64,000 bases of DNA, taken from positions 1,227,393-1,291,392 of the forward strand of contig JABTUM010000002.1 in assembly GCA_015075375.1 (NCBI GenBank), given 5' to 3'. The DNA comes from Planctomycetota bacterium (GTDB taxonomy: Bacteria > Planctomycetota > SZUA-567 > H5-PLA8). Both the position numbers and the translations under genes were made by a program. The notes under the pieces were generated by a model. It did not search any database and had not been told where the DNA came from. It saw only the letters and a program-made list of their open reading frames with translations. Positions 34,520 through 42,477 of this stretch are shown here, piece after piece; positions within the stretch are counted from its first letter, which is position 1, and each line of letters begins with the position of its first letter.

Positions 34520-34732
34520 TTAGGCGAGCCTCTTAAGCAGCGCAGCCTTCGCTTCGCCTCGCTCCCGCCGCTCTTGCTTCCAGCGCCCGAAACTTTCGTC
34601 CAGTGCGGCTTCGTCCAGCGCCAGCGCCGGGAATTTGCTCGCGAAAGCGTCTGCAATTTCCGCGTCGTCTACCGCGTCGGTGCGGGCGTTATCCTTCAAG
34701 AACTCCCTGAAAAGCTCTTTCTCGCTCTGCAT
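34520..34732 (-). CDS. Small charged element protein
   Basis: The 70-residue product (MQSEKELFREFLKDNARTDA...) is helical and highly charged. Its stop touches the ATG of the coiled-coil gene. In tail operons a small protein before the tape measure is common, but similarity is not evident here. Confidence 0.55.
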   Translation of the reverse strand: MQSEKELFREFLKDNARTDAVDDAEIADAFASKFPALALDEAALDESFGRWKQERRERGEAKAALLKRLA

Positions 34733-34760
34733 CTACCTCTCCTTTTCGCTCGGAACGGGC

Positions 34761-35033
34761 TCACCTAAAGTAGACAAGTAACGTTGACGAGCTTGCGCAG
34801 ACAAACTTGAAGGCGAGACACGTCGGGGGCAGCTCGTATACCCACGTCATGTTTGCGGGCAGCTTGATGTTGCTCGCCGCCGTCGTGTCGGCAGCGGTCG
34901 GCGCGGCGCTCTCGACTTGGATATACGCCGCCGTCGCGCCCGCGTTCACCAGCTTGCCGCCGGGTAGCGCCAGCGTCGCGGTCTTCGCGTTGGCGTCGCA
35001 CTCAAATTGCCCGCCGCTTCCGGACAACGTCAC
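34761..35033 (-). CDS. Small beta-rich element protein, possible structural protein
   Basis: The 90-residue product starts with GTG. It is rich in Gly, Ala, Thr and Ser and looks beta-stranded (TATLALPGGKLVNAGATAAYIQVES; ELPPTCLAFKFVCASSSTLLVYF). Small phage decoration or fibre proteins often look like this, but no family is recognised. Confidence 0.5.
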   Translation of the reverse strand: MTLSGSGGQFECDANAKTATLALPGGKLVNAGATAAYIQVESAAPTAADTTAASNIKLPANMTWVYELPPTCLAFKFVCASSSTLLVYFR

Positions 35034-35044
35034 GTCTGCCGATG

Positions 35045-35701
35045 CTATTCTCGCGTGCTCCTTTGCGTAATCGCCTGCATCATCGGGTCGGGCTTGGATT
35101 CGGCGTGCTTCTCGATTTCCAGCGGCTTGCGCGCCGTCAACGCTCGCGCGCCGTTCTTGGGGGCAGGGGCAGGCTTGCTGCCCACGTACTCCACGGTCCA
35201 GGTGCCGGGCTTGCAGGTACGCGCCGCGCCGGTCTTCGGGTCGGGCGCGTCCGCCGTCACCAGCTTGTAGTCGTGCGTGCGAACGCTTCGCCCGTCGAGG
35301 CGCTCATAGGTGCGGCTTGACACCTTGTGTTCGGGCACCAGGTCGCGGGGAACCCCTTGCAAGTCGAGCACGCTTTCGACGCCGGGTCCGTGCTCGAGGT
35401 GTTGAAACGCGACAGCCAAGTCCGCGCCGAAACGCATCTCGGGTTTTGAGGGCGCGTTGTAGTCGCCCGCGCGGCTCGGGTCGTCGAGCACGTGCACGAT
35501 TGAGGCATACTCCCGCAGAAGCCACGCCGGGTGCTCGCTGCCGTCGCGCTCGATGAAAACCGCATCGGGTTCCAGTTCCTCACCGGATGCAACGACGCGC
35601 TTCCACGCCCCGTCCGAACGGCGCTCCGCGCTCGCGGTCAGCTTGCGCGGGCGCGGGCGTCCGCCGCAAAGGTGCAGCGGCTTAGTCTCCGTCTCGTACA
35701 T
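35045..35701 (-). CDS. Element protein of unknown function, 218 residues
   Basis: The product contains CGGRPRPRKLTASAERR near the start, a central FGADLAVAFQHLEHGPGVESV and a basic C-terminus ending ITQRSTRE. No signal peptide or membrane segment is seen. Its start overlaps the 92-residue gene by 20 bases. The family is not recognised. Confidence 0.55.
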   Translation of the reverse strand: MYETETKPLHLCGGRPRPRKLTASAERRSDGAWKRVVASGEELEPDAVFIERDGSEHPAWLLREYASIVHVLDDPSRAGDYNAPSKPEMRFGADLAVAFQHLEHGPGVESVLDLQGVPRDLVPEHKVSSRTYERLDGRSVRTHDYKLVTADAPDPKTGAARTCKPGTWTVEYVGSKPAPAPKNGARALTARKPLEIEKHAESKPDPMMQAITQRSTRE

Positions 35702-35960
35702 TCAAAATCTCCTTGGCTTCGGTTTCGAGTTTGACGACGATGCTCTCGGCTTGCCCCAGCTTCGCCGCCGCGTGAACCCAGCGGAGTAGGTCCGCGAGGC
35801 GCTCGGGCGTGTAGCCGTCGGGTAGTGTCGGGCTGCCGTGCTTCAGCACGTAAGCCGCCACGGGCAGCGCGTCGGGATTCACGCCCACGCGTAGCGCCAT
35901 ACGCTTCAACTCGGCGTGGATGCGCTCGCGCTCGGCGGGTGATAGATTGATGCTCACCAC
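35682..35960 (-). CDS. Small helical element protein
   Basis: The 92-residue product (MVSINLSPAERERIHAELKRMALRVG...) is helical and acidic at its end (LETEAKEILNVRDGD). It overlaps both neighbours (7 and 20 bases), which supports operon membership. The function is unknown. Confidence 0.55.
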   Translation of the reverse strand: MVSINLSPAERERIHAELKRMALRVGVNPDALPVAAYVLKHGSPTLPDGYTPERLADLLRWVHAAAKLGQAESIVVKLETEAKEILNVRDGD

Positions 35961-36241
35961 AGCTTCGTGACTTTCCCTTCAAGGTTCTTCGCCATGAACG
36001 CGCGGCGGAACTTGGGGTTTCGCTCCAGCGCCTCCAGCGCGCGCAGCGGATTGACTCGGTGCCCGTCCTCGGCGGTGAAGGCGGTACTCACCACCTTGCC
36101 GCCCAGCGTCGTCACCTCGTCGAACTCGCGTCCCTTCGCGGGCGTCGGTGCAGGGTGCTCGGTAGGTGCGCGGGTGCCGGTGCTGCTCGGTCCGGGCGTG
36201 TGTTGCGGCTCGCTTATTTCTCGTCCTCCGTGGTTTCGCAC
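35954..36241 (-). CDS. Small element protein with disordered N-terminus
   Basis: The 95-residue product has a Pro/Thr/Ser-rich start (EPQHTPGPSSTGTRAPTEHP) and a basic C-terminus (LEALERNPKFRRAFMAKNLE). It overlaps the next gene by 7 bases. The function is unknown. Confidence 0.45.
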   Translation of the reverse strand: MRNHGGREISEPQHTPGPSSTGTRAPTEHPAPTPAKGREFDEVTTLGGKVVSTAFTAEDGHRVNPLRALEALERNPKFRRAFMAKNLEGKVTKLW

Positions 36242-36339
36242 CAGTAGCTTTCGCCGGGCAAGGCGAAGTCCCTGTGTGGAATGTTGTACTTGAGCATCGG
36301 TCGGCGGCTCGCGGCGGATGGGCTCGGCTCGGGTTGCAT
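36214..36339 (-). CDS. Possible 41-residue element peptide
   Basis: A short frame MQPEPSPSAASRRPMLKYNI...ETTEDEK ends in TAA. It overlaps the following gene by 28 bases. The acidic C-terminus and position make it plausible, but no ribosome site decides it. Confidence 0.3.
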   Translation of the reverse strand: MQPEPSPSAASRRPMLKYNIPHRDFALPGESYWCETTEDEK

Positions 36340-36632
36340 GTGCTCAAGGTCAGCGCGGCGGCTCGTGACGACGCCCAAGGCGGAAGTCTCGATGCACCGC
36401 AGGATGGTGCACGGGTAAACGCGCGCGCCGAAGGCGGAAGGTATGGTCAGTGTGCCTTGTGCTATTCAGCCCCCTTAAAAATGCCCTGGAGAACGCCGCC
36501 CTTCCGTGTGTGTGCCGCAGAAAAACGGTAATCAAGTGCCACTCGTAAATCCTTGCTTTGTACTGGCTTCCGGTTTTTTATTTCAAGGTGTGTGGGCTTC
36601 GGTCGCCTTCGCCGTGCCCCCACCGAGGGGGC

Positions 36633-36836
36633 TCACGGCACGCCAAAATCTACCCCCATGTGCGCCAGCGCCACAGCGGCGCGCCCGTCCCCTCCAAGCG
36701 CCTGTGCCTTCAAGGCTTTCAGGATGCGGCGCTTCTCGCGCAAGGTGATGATTTCGCGCGTGCCCACCGCCGCCTTGTTGCCCTGCTGGAACGGTCGCCC
36801 CACTCTGCGTTTGGTCCCCGCTTCGTTCGCGTTCAT
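36633..36836 (-). CDS. Small basic element protein, phage-type GRPFxxGN start
   Basis: The 67-residue product begins MNANEAGTKRRVGRPFQQGN, like short phage proteins placed before packaging genes. It is strongly basic and probably binds DNA. It follows a 38-residue frame by 33 bases. The roughly 290 bases after it show no supported gene. Confidence 0.5.
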   Translation of the reverse strand: MNANEAGTKRRVGRPFQQGNKAAVGTREIITLREKRRILKALKAQALGGDGRAAVALAHMGVDFGVP

Positions 36837-36869
36837 GCTGCGTTCCCTCTGCGTCCCCGCGCCGTATCT

Positions 36870-36986
36870 CTACAACTTTTCCCGCTCGCCGTCAAACTTT
36901 TCCACGGAAAGTTTCGTGTCACGTCCGCCGCGAATCGTGCCGCGGTCCGGGTGTTCAATGGTTGAACGGTCGCCGTGCTTGCTCAT
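36870..36986 (-). CDS. 38-residue element peptide coupled to the winged-helix gene
   Basis: MSKHGDRSTIEHPDRGTIRG... runs to TAG. Its ATG overlaps the stop of the winged-helix gene by 4 bases (ATGA), the same coupling seen between the helicase and that gene, which argues that it is real. The function is unknown. Confidence 0.45.
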   Translation of the reverse strand: MSKHGDRSTIEHPDRGTIRGGRDTKLSVEKFDGEREKL

Positions 36987-37441
36987 CGGGGCAAGCTCCC
37001 CGCGTGCACGACAGGCCCGCCGTGGTCGTTGGTTGCCGTGGTCGTTGGCGCGCCGGGCGACGCTCCCAGCGTCGAACCGGGAGCGCCTCTTTTACTACGT
37101 AAAAGTCGAGGGGGTGATTTCGCCCCTACATAGTGGGGGTGATTTCGCCCCCTCATAGGCTTTTTTGTATGGAGGGGTGATTTCGCCCCCTCATAGCAAA
37201 GTTTGAAGCGCATCAAGGTCTTGAACTGTCCCGCCGCGTGTGTGGTCGTGTGCTGCCGCCGAATCCAGCCCCCGCGCTCCAGCGCCGTCACCGCTGCGCT
37301 TATGGCTTTGGGGTCTTTAATGCCGGTAGCGTCCACCAGACGCTTGCGGCTTGTGCAGACGACGGTGCCGCCCTCGCTCGAGAGCGCCAGCCACACCCAA
37401 GCCGCGTTCTTGTCCAGGCCGCGCAATTCAGCCAGGGTCAC
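36983..37441 (-). CDS. Winged-helix replication-initiator-like protein with internal iterons
   Basis: The start is GTG at 37441, overlapping the helicase stop by 4 bases (GTGA), giving 152 residues. Residues 1-85 look like a winged helix (LTLAELRGLDKNAAWVWLAL-type start; DATGIKDPKAISAAVTALERGGWIRR), as in phage replisome organisers. The C-terminal half is encoded by three 24-base repeats and is basic (EGAKSPLH, VGAKSPPR). Gene, internal repeats and an adjoining helicase recall lambda O, whose gene contains the origin. Confidence 0.65.
   Translation of the reverse strand: MTLAELRGLDKNAAWVWLALSSEGGTVVCTSRKRLVDATGIKDPKAISAAVTALERGGWIRRQHTTTHAAGQFKTLMRFKLCYEGAKSPLHTKKPMRGRNHPHYVGAKSPPRLLRSKRGAPGSTLGASPGAPTTTATNDHGGPVVHAGSLPR
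37110..37196. repeat. Three 24-base iteron-like repeats inside the winged-helix gene
   Basis: Copies of GGGGTGATTTCGCCCC with a CATAG end begin at 37110, 37135 and 37173. Each copy can also fold because GGGG pairs with CCCC. A TTTTAC/GTAAAA palindrome lies 8 bases to the left. They are candidate origin iterons. Confidence 0.6.
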
Positions 37442-38799
37442 GGTCGCACCCCCGTCACGTCGTGGGGCGTCCAGCCGTCCATGCGCTGACAGTCGGGCCA
37501 CCAGCTCAACTTCACCTCGCGGTCGCGCGGTCCGTGCCGGTGCTTGGCGATGTTCACGAAGGCCGTGAGCGGGCAGCCCGCGCCGCCGTTCTCGAATTTG
37601 GGAAGCAGCAGCACGCCGTCCGCGTCTTGTTCCGCCGTGCCGGAATCGCGAAGGTCGTGCAAGGTCGGTCCGGTCGTCGCCTTCGCGCCGCTCCGGTTTA
37701 TCTGCCAGCACAGCAGCACCACGACGCCAGACGCCTTCGCGGCCTCTTTCAACCGCCGCGCCGTCACCGCCGCGCGCTCGAACTCCGTATCCCCGTCCGC
37801 TCGAACCCAAGAACGTTGGTCCACGACGGCAAGCCGCGTTCCCTGCCGCCCATGGGCTTCAATGGCGAGACACAGCGCGCTTAGGTCGGCCACTTCGCCC
37901 ACCACAAGCGGCAGGTCGTGCAGCACCTTGCGCGCGTCGGCTATGGCGTCGCGGCTTCGTTGGTCGAACTCCAGGCGCTCCAGCCTCCAGACGGGAACGC
38001 GCGCCGATGCCGCCAGCAGCTTCCGCACAACCTGGACAGCCGGGTCCTCCAGCGTATTGAACCAAGTACGGACGCCGGACAGCGCCGCCAACCGCGCCGC
38101 GTTCAGCGCGAACGTAGATTTACCGCAGCTCGTATCCGCAGCGACGATGTACAGCCCGCCGGGCATGAAGCCGCCATGTAGTTGCTCATCCAGTTCATAG
38201 AATCCGGTCGGCAGGCGCGAAACGCGCCTATCTAGTTCGCCGGAATCGAGCCATTCGCCCACGCTCCGCGAGTTGGTCGCCGTGGTCGGCGCAAGGCGGT
38301 CAATCTCGCGGCGCAAGTCCAGCCGAATGCAATCGGGGCAAGCGCCGTCATCAAGCGCCTGGACGAGCTTAACGGCCACGCCGCGCACCTCACGGGCTTC
38401 GTGAAGCTCTTTCACTACGGCGACGTGCCGCTCGATACTGGGGGCTTGGTTGCCGCGCGCCGCAAGCTCTAGCAGCTCCCCACCGCTTAGGTTGTGCTTG
38501 GGTGCTTCGCTCAACACCGCGTGCGCGTCGATGGTCCCTGATTCCGCCCATAGTTGCGCCAGCATGGCGAACGCGCGCCCAAAACGAGGCACGTAAAACA
38601 CGCTCGCGCTCAGGGATTCGACGGCCACGCGCGCCGCCTCGGGGGCCGCAATCATCCCCGCGATAATTCCGGCCTCAGCATGTTCGTCGTGCAGGGGCAC
38701 GCCGTCGGCCGCTTTCGTTGGCCCGAGCTCCAGCCGGTACGCGCTTTCTTGTTCTCGCGCGATGCGCTCGGCGGCTTGGTCGAAGGGGTCGGCGCTCAA
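37438..38799 (-). CDS. DnaB-like replicative helicase of the element
   Basis: The 453-residue protein has the two DnaB parts: an N-terminal helical domain (about 35-135; LHDEHAEAGIIAGMIA...) and a RecA-like core. Walker A reads AADTSCGKSTFALN (near 223), the Walker B position reads TRLAVVDQRSW (near 320) and the later RDSGTAEQDADGVLLL and KHRHGPRDREVKL blocks match helicase motifs. The usual Walker B Tyr-Leu is replaced by Gln-Arg. The start is TTG after GGGGGTG. It unwinds DNA at the fork and overlaps the winged-helix gene. Confidence 0.85.
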   Translation of the reverse strand: MSADPFDQAAERIAREQESAYRLELGPTKAADGVPLHDEHAEAGIIAGMIAAPEAARVAVESLSASVFYVPRFGRAFAMLAQLWAESGTIDAHAVLSEAPKHNLSGGELLELAARGNQAPSIERHVAVVKELHEAREVRGVAVKLVQALDDGACPDCIRLDLRREIDRLAPTTATNSRSVGEWLDSGELDRRVSRLPTGFYELDEQLHGGFMPGGLYIVAADTSCGKSTFALNAARLAALSGVRTWFNTLEDPAVQVVRKLLAASARVPVWRLERLEFDQRSRDAIADARKVLHDLPLVVGEVADLSALCLAIEAHGRQGTRLAVVDQRSWVRADGDTEFERAAVTARRLKEAAKASGVVVLLCWQINRSGAKATTGPTLHDLRDSGTAEQDADGVLLLPKFENGGAGCPLTAFVNIAKHRHGPRDREVKLSWWPDCQRMDGWTPHDVTGVRP

Positions 38800-38880
38800 A
38801 GAGCACCCCCTTGCCCGCCGCCGGGGGAAATGGTATTGTCCACTTGTTCACCTTGGCGCGCCCGCGCCCTTTGCCCTTAG

Positions 38881-38912
38881 CCGCCCCGGTTCCACGCCGG
38901 GGCGGTTTTGTT
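38881..38912 (+). terminator. Strong hairpin with T run (plus-strand orientation)
   Basis: CCGCCCCGG pairs with CCGGGGCGG and is followed by TTTTGTT on the plus strand. All element genes run the other way, so it may stop antisense transcription or act as a hairpin at the start of the helicase transcript. Confidence 0.45.
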
Positions 38913-39183
38913 AACTCACTTCGCGCCGCTCAATTTCGCCTGGAATATCGCGCGTCAATTCCCGCTCGGAGCGAACGGGCAACGCGCGCGTTGCTTCGAT
39001 TTCCGCGAAGACGCGCGCCAGCGGTCCAACAGGCTCGGAGCTTAGGTGTATTTCTTCGCCGGGGCGGGTGCGCAGCTCGTCAACAGCCGCGCACAGCTTT
39101 TCCAGCGCCCCGCGCTCTTGCGGGTCGATTGATAGCTCTCGTGTCGCGCCGGATTTCGCGGTTAAAACGTATCGGAATATCAT
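38911..39183 (-). CDS. Small element protein of unknown function
   Basis: The 90-residue product (MIFRYVLTAKSGATRELSID...) is mixed alpha/beta and acidic. Its ATG overlaps the stop of the excisionase-like gene by 4 bases. The family is not recognised. Confidence 0.5.
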   Translation of the reverse strand: MIFRYVLTAKSGATRELSIDPQERGALEKLCAAVDELRTRPGEEIHLSSEPVGPLARVFAEIEATRALPVRSERELTRDIPGEIERREVS

Positions 39184-39374
39184 CCGCGCACCTCACGCTT
39201 TGCGCGCAAGGCTTCAACGTAAACGCGGGGGATTCGGTGGTAACCGCTTGGCAGCCTGTAGGATGGTATCGCGCCGGAACGCGCGTAGCGCCAGACTGTA
39301 CGAGGGTGAACGCCTAGAATTTCTGCAACTTCTCGGATGGATAAATCCGAACCGCTCTGTATTGACACCTCCAT
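39180..39374 (-). CDS. Excisionase/MerR-type helix-turn-helix protein
   Basis: The 64-residue product has the short winged helix of excisionases and HTH_17 proteins: LSIREVAEILGVHPRTVWRYARSGAIPSYRLPSG followed by a YHRIPRVYVEALR end. It may direct excision with the integrase or regulate the operon. The control region with a palindrome and hairpins lies just upstream. Confidence 0.75.
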   Translation of the reverse strand: MEVSIQSGSDLSIREVAEILGVHPRTVWRYARSGAIPSYRLPSGYHRIPRVYVEALRAKREVRG

Positions 39375-39533
39375 TTCACGCCTCCGAATCTTCGCCCCGA
39401 AAAGCCGGGGTCGAAAAAATCCGAAGGCGTAACTACTAAATCAAAGTTGCGCGCGCTTGTCAAGGCGGGCATTTCGAGGTGTTTGATTTACGGCGCATTT
39501 TTCAAGACACCGCGAAAAATCGACAACACGTGC

Positions 39534-39568
39534 AATCGGTGGTTTATCAGTGATTAATCGGTGGTTAA
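39534..39568 (+). repeat. Direct repeat AATCGGTGGTT x2
   Basis: AATCGGTGGTTTA and AATCGGTGGTTAA begin 22 bases apart, two helical turns, as expected for a dimeric or cooperative DNA-binding protein. Confidence 0.55.
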
Positions 39569-39660
39569 ATTACGCTCTCCTATGGACGCGCTCGGCTCAA
39601 AATGTTTGAAATACGGACATGTAGCGCCAAAATTTTTTTATAAAAGTGCTCGGCTCTTGT

Positions 39661-39686
39661 CGGTGGGGGCAATTTTGCCCCCACCG
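39661..39686. repeat. 12-base-stem inverted repeat CGGTGGGGGCAA/TTGCCCCCACCG
   Basis: The two arms are fully complementary and separated by TT. No T run follows on either strand, so it is more likely a protein site or cruciform than a terminator. Confidence 0.6.
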
Positions 39687-39712
39687 GCGGCTTGCCGATG
39701 GTGCGATCGGAC

Positions 39713-39734
39713 AACTTACCACTAGTGGTAAGTT
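39713..39734. promoter_or_regulatory. 22-base perfect palindrome, candidate operator
   Basis: The half-site is AACTTACCACT with its exact complement AGTGGTAAGTT. The CTTAC core is the same as that repeated beside both attachment sites. A repressor or the excisionase-like protein could bind it. Confidence 0.6.
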
Positions 39735-39745
39735 CACTCCCGCCA

Positions 39746-39778
39746 ATAAAAAACCGCCCCGAAACGCGCGGGCGGTTC
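39746..39778 (-). terminator. Rho-independent terminator after the paired helical genes
   Basis: On the minus strand AACCGCCC pairs with GGGCGGTT and is followed by TTTTATT. It lies 27 bases after the stop at 39805. Confidence 0.8.
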
Positions 39779-39804
39779 TATTTCGGCGTCGTTTTGCGCG
39801 GGAA

Positions 39805-40377
39805 TTACACCAACCCATTCGCCATTAAAAACGCCGAACGCTTCACTTCGCGCGCGCTTTCCTTCAGGTACTTTGCCGCAAACGCGCGCGCCTCGTTCGC
39901 GTCCGACCCTGCCGCCTCGCACCAATGCGCAACGTCAGAGGCGTACTCTCCCACGCTCATCCGGTCGCGGCGATTGTACGCACCGGCAGTGCGAAGCGCC
40001 TGCAATCCAAGCTCGGCAGCCTCGCGCGTCCGTCCGTGTTTCGCGAGCGCAGCCGCCGTCCATGCCTCCATCTGCCCCCGCGTGTACGGGCGCTCTATCG
40101 CGCGCTCAATACCGATGCGAAGCGCCGCCTGCATGTGCTCCAGGTTCGGTGGGTCGTCAAGGTTCGCGATTTCGTAAAGCACCGAGACTTGCTCGCCGTG
40201 GTCCTCCACTTCGCGAGCCAGCGCCAGCGCAACGCCAAGGCACGCGCGTTGCAGCCCTTCGCAATACTCCATGCCTGGACCACAGCCGGAAACGACTTGC
40301 AGCAGGTCGCACAGTCCGCGCTTGCAGTCGGGGGATAGATTGCGCAGCGCGTCGAAGGCGTCGGGTTTCCGCTTCAT
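39805..40377 (-). CDS. Helical, possibly TPR-like element protein (190 residues)
   Basis: The ATG at 40377 overlaps the stop of the gene before it by 4 bases, which fixes the start. The product is almost all helical with repeated Ala/Leu/Glu helices (ACLGVALALAREVEDHGEQV; AAALAKHGRTREAAELGLQAL), the latter a good TPR-like pair. A Cys-rich segment (CKRGLCDLLQVVSGCG) stands near the start. The function is unknown. Confidence 0.6.
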   Translation of the reverse strand: MKRKPDAFDALRNLSPDCKRGLCDLLQVVSGCGPGMEYCEGLQRACLGVALALAREVEDHGEQVSVLYEIANLDDPPNLEHMQAALRIGIERAIERPYTRGQMEAWTAAALAKHGRTREAAELGLQALRTAGAYNRRDRMSVGEYASDVAHWCEAAGSDANEARAFAAKYLKESAREVKRSAFLMANGLV

Positions 40378-40976
40378 GCTTGCACCGCCTTCCGCGCCGC
40401 ACACTTCGCGACGTAATCGGCGGGCAGTTCCTTCCCTTGCGCCTTGGCAAGCTCCGCCTCCAGCGCGAACAGCGGCGACAAGTCCAGTGTGTTCTTCTTG
40501 TCCGCCCTCATCAGCTTGTCTAGTGGCGTCCAGTCCCAATAAGCGTCTGTGCCGTTGCGCTTATCCGCCTCCAGGCACTTACGCGCCCACTCGTATGCCT
40601 CCGGCAGTCGGCGCGCCTTCGCCAAGTCGCCGGTTGCCTTCGCGGCGACGAAGCCCGCCTCGTTGTAATCCTCGCCCACTTCCGCGCGCATGGCGATAGA
40701 GTACGCGCGCGCGAACGCCGCGAGCCGCTCGTCCAGGTCGCGCCGGTAGTCGCCAAGCCATGAAAGGGCAGTGACTAGCTCTGGGTGGTCGGGTCCGTGC
40801 ACGGCTTCAAAGAACGCGGTGCACGCCTCCAGCATCTTCGCGCGTTCGCGCTTCGTCACCCAAGCGAAGCCGCCGCCTTCCATGCAGCCGGAAAGCACGA
40901 CAGCCAGGGAGTAAGGGTTCTTGAAAACGGAGCGCAGCTTGCCTACCGCCGCGTCCATGGCGAGATTGCGTTTCAT
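40374..40976 (-). CDS. Helical, possibly TPR-like element protein (200 residues)
   Basis: AAAGGGCAGGAC precedes the ATG at 40976; a TTG 15 bases earlier is less likely. TPR-like helix pairs are visible: EACTAFFEAVHGPDHPELVTALSWLGDY, and KARRLPEAYEWARKCLEADK. The layout resembles the neighbour at 39805, suggesting a related pair. The function is unknown. Confidence 0.6.
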   Translation of the reverse strand: MKRNLAMDAAVGKLRSVFKNPYSLAVVLSGCMEGGGFAWVTKRERAKMLEACTAFFEAVHGPDHPELVTALSWLGDYRRDLDERLAAFARAYSIAMRAEVGEDYNEAGFVAAKATGDLAKARRLPEAYEWARKCLEADKRNGTDAYWDWTPLDKLMRADKKNTLDLSPLFALEAELAKAQGKELPADYVAKCAARKAVQA

Positions 40977-41132
40977 GTCCTGCCCTTTCAATGTAGGGCA
41001 GCAGCCGGAGGGTCGATACCCTATCCGGGCGTGCTGCGTGTGTGTTCACGTGGCACGTCAAGGGGCGTTGGGGTGTTTGCGCACTCCAGCGCCCCGCCTA
41101 TTTTCCTGCCGTCAATTCATTCGCACCCCCTC

Positions 41133-42449
41133 TCATTTCAGCGCCGCCGCTTTCGGGTTCGCCTCGCTCGGCAAGATTCGCGCGTAGTGCTCACGAATCA
41201 TGTCCACACGGTCGCCCAAAAGCGCCGCCACATGTTCAATCGGAACCTTCGCGCGAAGCAGCAGCGATGCGCAGGTACGCCGCCCGGTGCGCGCGTCCAC
41301 CTTCGTCTCAATCTTCGCCTTGCTCGCTGCCTTCGCCAGCGCCCGCGCGTAGCGCCTATCCCAGCTTGGCGGGTTCGCTTCCGCCTTGTTGGTTTTCGGG
41401 TTCGGGAAAAGCACGTCGCCGCCCTTTAAGCGCCGCTCAATCGCGCTCCAGACGCTCGCCGGTATCGGCTGAATGGTGCGCGGTCCGTTCTTCAAGCCCA
41501 CCTTGCCCAACGGTGCGAGCGTCAAAACGTGCTCGCCCTTGGGATTCACGCTGAAATTGTTTCGATGCAGCGTAAGCAATTCCTCACAGCGCAGCCCAAG
41601 CCCGCATTGGATGCGGAACGCGTCGGCGTAGGGTTGCTCCAATTCATCGGTCAGCCGTTGGGCGTCTGCCTTTTCAAGCCAGCGTATCGGTCCGCGCGCC
41701 TTGCGTATGTCGTCCGCCGTCGCCGATGGCAGGCCCTTCTTGCGCTCCAGCTTCACGCCAACATCGTCAAGGAAGCGCAGGATAGCGATACGCATTTGCT
41801 GGCGTCGCGACGGTGCCAGCCCGTCGCCCGTGCGCCCCGGAAGCCCGTGCAGCCACGCGTTGATTTCAGTTTCCCGCCCCGCCATATCGTCGACTTCGGT
41901 CGACGCGCCGAACCGGTGCACGAAGCGTTGCAGGTCTCCAAAGACGTTTTTCCGGTGCCGCTCGCCGGTGTCCAAGAGCGCCGTTTTTTTCCACGCGTCG
42001 AACGCGTCTTGAAGCGTCGGGCAAGGTCCGGTGCGAATGCGCGAACCCTTCCAGTGCTCGATTTCCTTCGCCATGCGCCGGATGACTTCGTTAAGCCGCC
42101 GGGTCTCGCGCTGCTCGTCCTCCAACATCAGCTTGAGCACCGCTACCGCGTCGGCGCTCGACGGCAGCGCCCTACCCTCGCCGTCCCGCGCCGTGCTGCC
42201 CGTGGTCGACGTGCCCGCCGCCGGTCCAAGCCATTCGTCCCGCAAGTGCCCAGGCATACCCACGGGGGGCACGTCCCAAAACTCAGGATGCAGAAATACC
42301 TTGTTGAGCCAGTCGAGCGCCGCGCCCGCCTCTTGCGCCGTGCGCCCCAACTTCACGCGAACCGTTTTTAGCCGTCGGGGGTGCTCGAAGCGGGTAACGT
42401 ACAGCGCGCCCTCAAGGCGCATGGTCAGGGGCTTTCGGACGCGTGCCAT
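41133..42449 (-). CDS. int: Tyrosine recombinase (integrase) of the element
   Basis: The 438-residue protein has an N-terminal arm-binding part (MARVRKPLTMRLEGALYVTRF...), a SAM-like core-binding domain (about 170-265) and a C-terminal catalytic domain. The first Arg is in LGLRCEELLTL, a Lys in KNGPRTIQPIP, the second Arg in ARTGRRTCASLLL and the Tyr in REHYAR. The usual His before the second Arg reads Arg, and the His/Trp before the Tyr reads Asp (LLGDRVDM), which is unusual. The start at 42449 is the first Met after the tRNA gene; an open frame running into the tRNA is not coding. Confidence 0.88.
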   Translation of the reverse strand: MARVRKPLTMRLEGALYVTRFEHPRRLKTVRVKLGRTAQEAGAALDWLNKVFLHPEFWDVPPVGMPGHLRDEWLGPAAGTSTTGSTARDGEGRALPSSADAVAVLKLMLEDEQRETRRLNEVIRRMAKEIEHWKGSRIRTGPCPTLQDAFDAWKKTALLDTGERHRKNVFGDLQRFVHRFGASTEVDDMAGRETEINAWLHGLPGRTGDGLAPSRRQQMRIAILRFLDDVGVKLERKKGLPSATADDIRKARGPIRWLEKADAQRLTDELEQPYADAFRIQCGLGLRCEELLTLHRNNFSVNPKGEHVLTLAPLGKVGLKNGPRTIQPIPASVWSAIERRLKGGDVLFPNPKTNKAEANPPSWDRRYARALAKAASKAKIETKVDARTGRRTCASLLLRAKVPIEHVAALLGDRVDMIREHYARILPSEANPKAAALK

Positions 42450-42477
42450 AGACGCGGACTCCGTATGGGAACCCCCA

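Larger units (their letters stand above)
39375..39804. promoter_or_regulatory. 430-base control region of the element
   Basis: No gene is supported. The AT-rich stretch holds two copies of AATCGGTGGTT 22 bases apart (39534 and 39556), a 26-base near-perfect inverted repeat (39661-39686), a 22-base perfect palindrome (39713-39734) and a terminator. It is the most likely place for the main switch promoter of the element. Confidence 0.55.
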
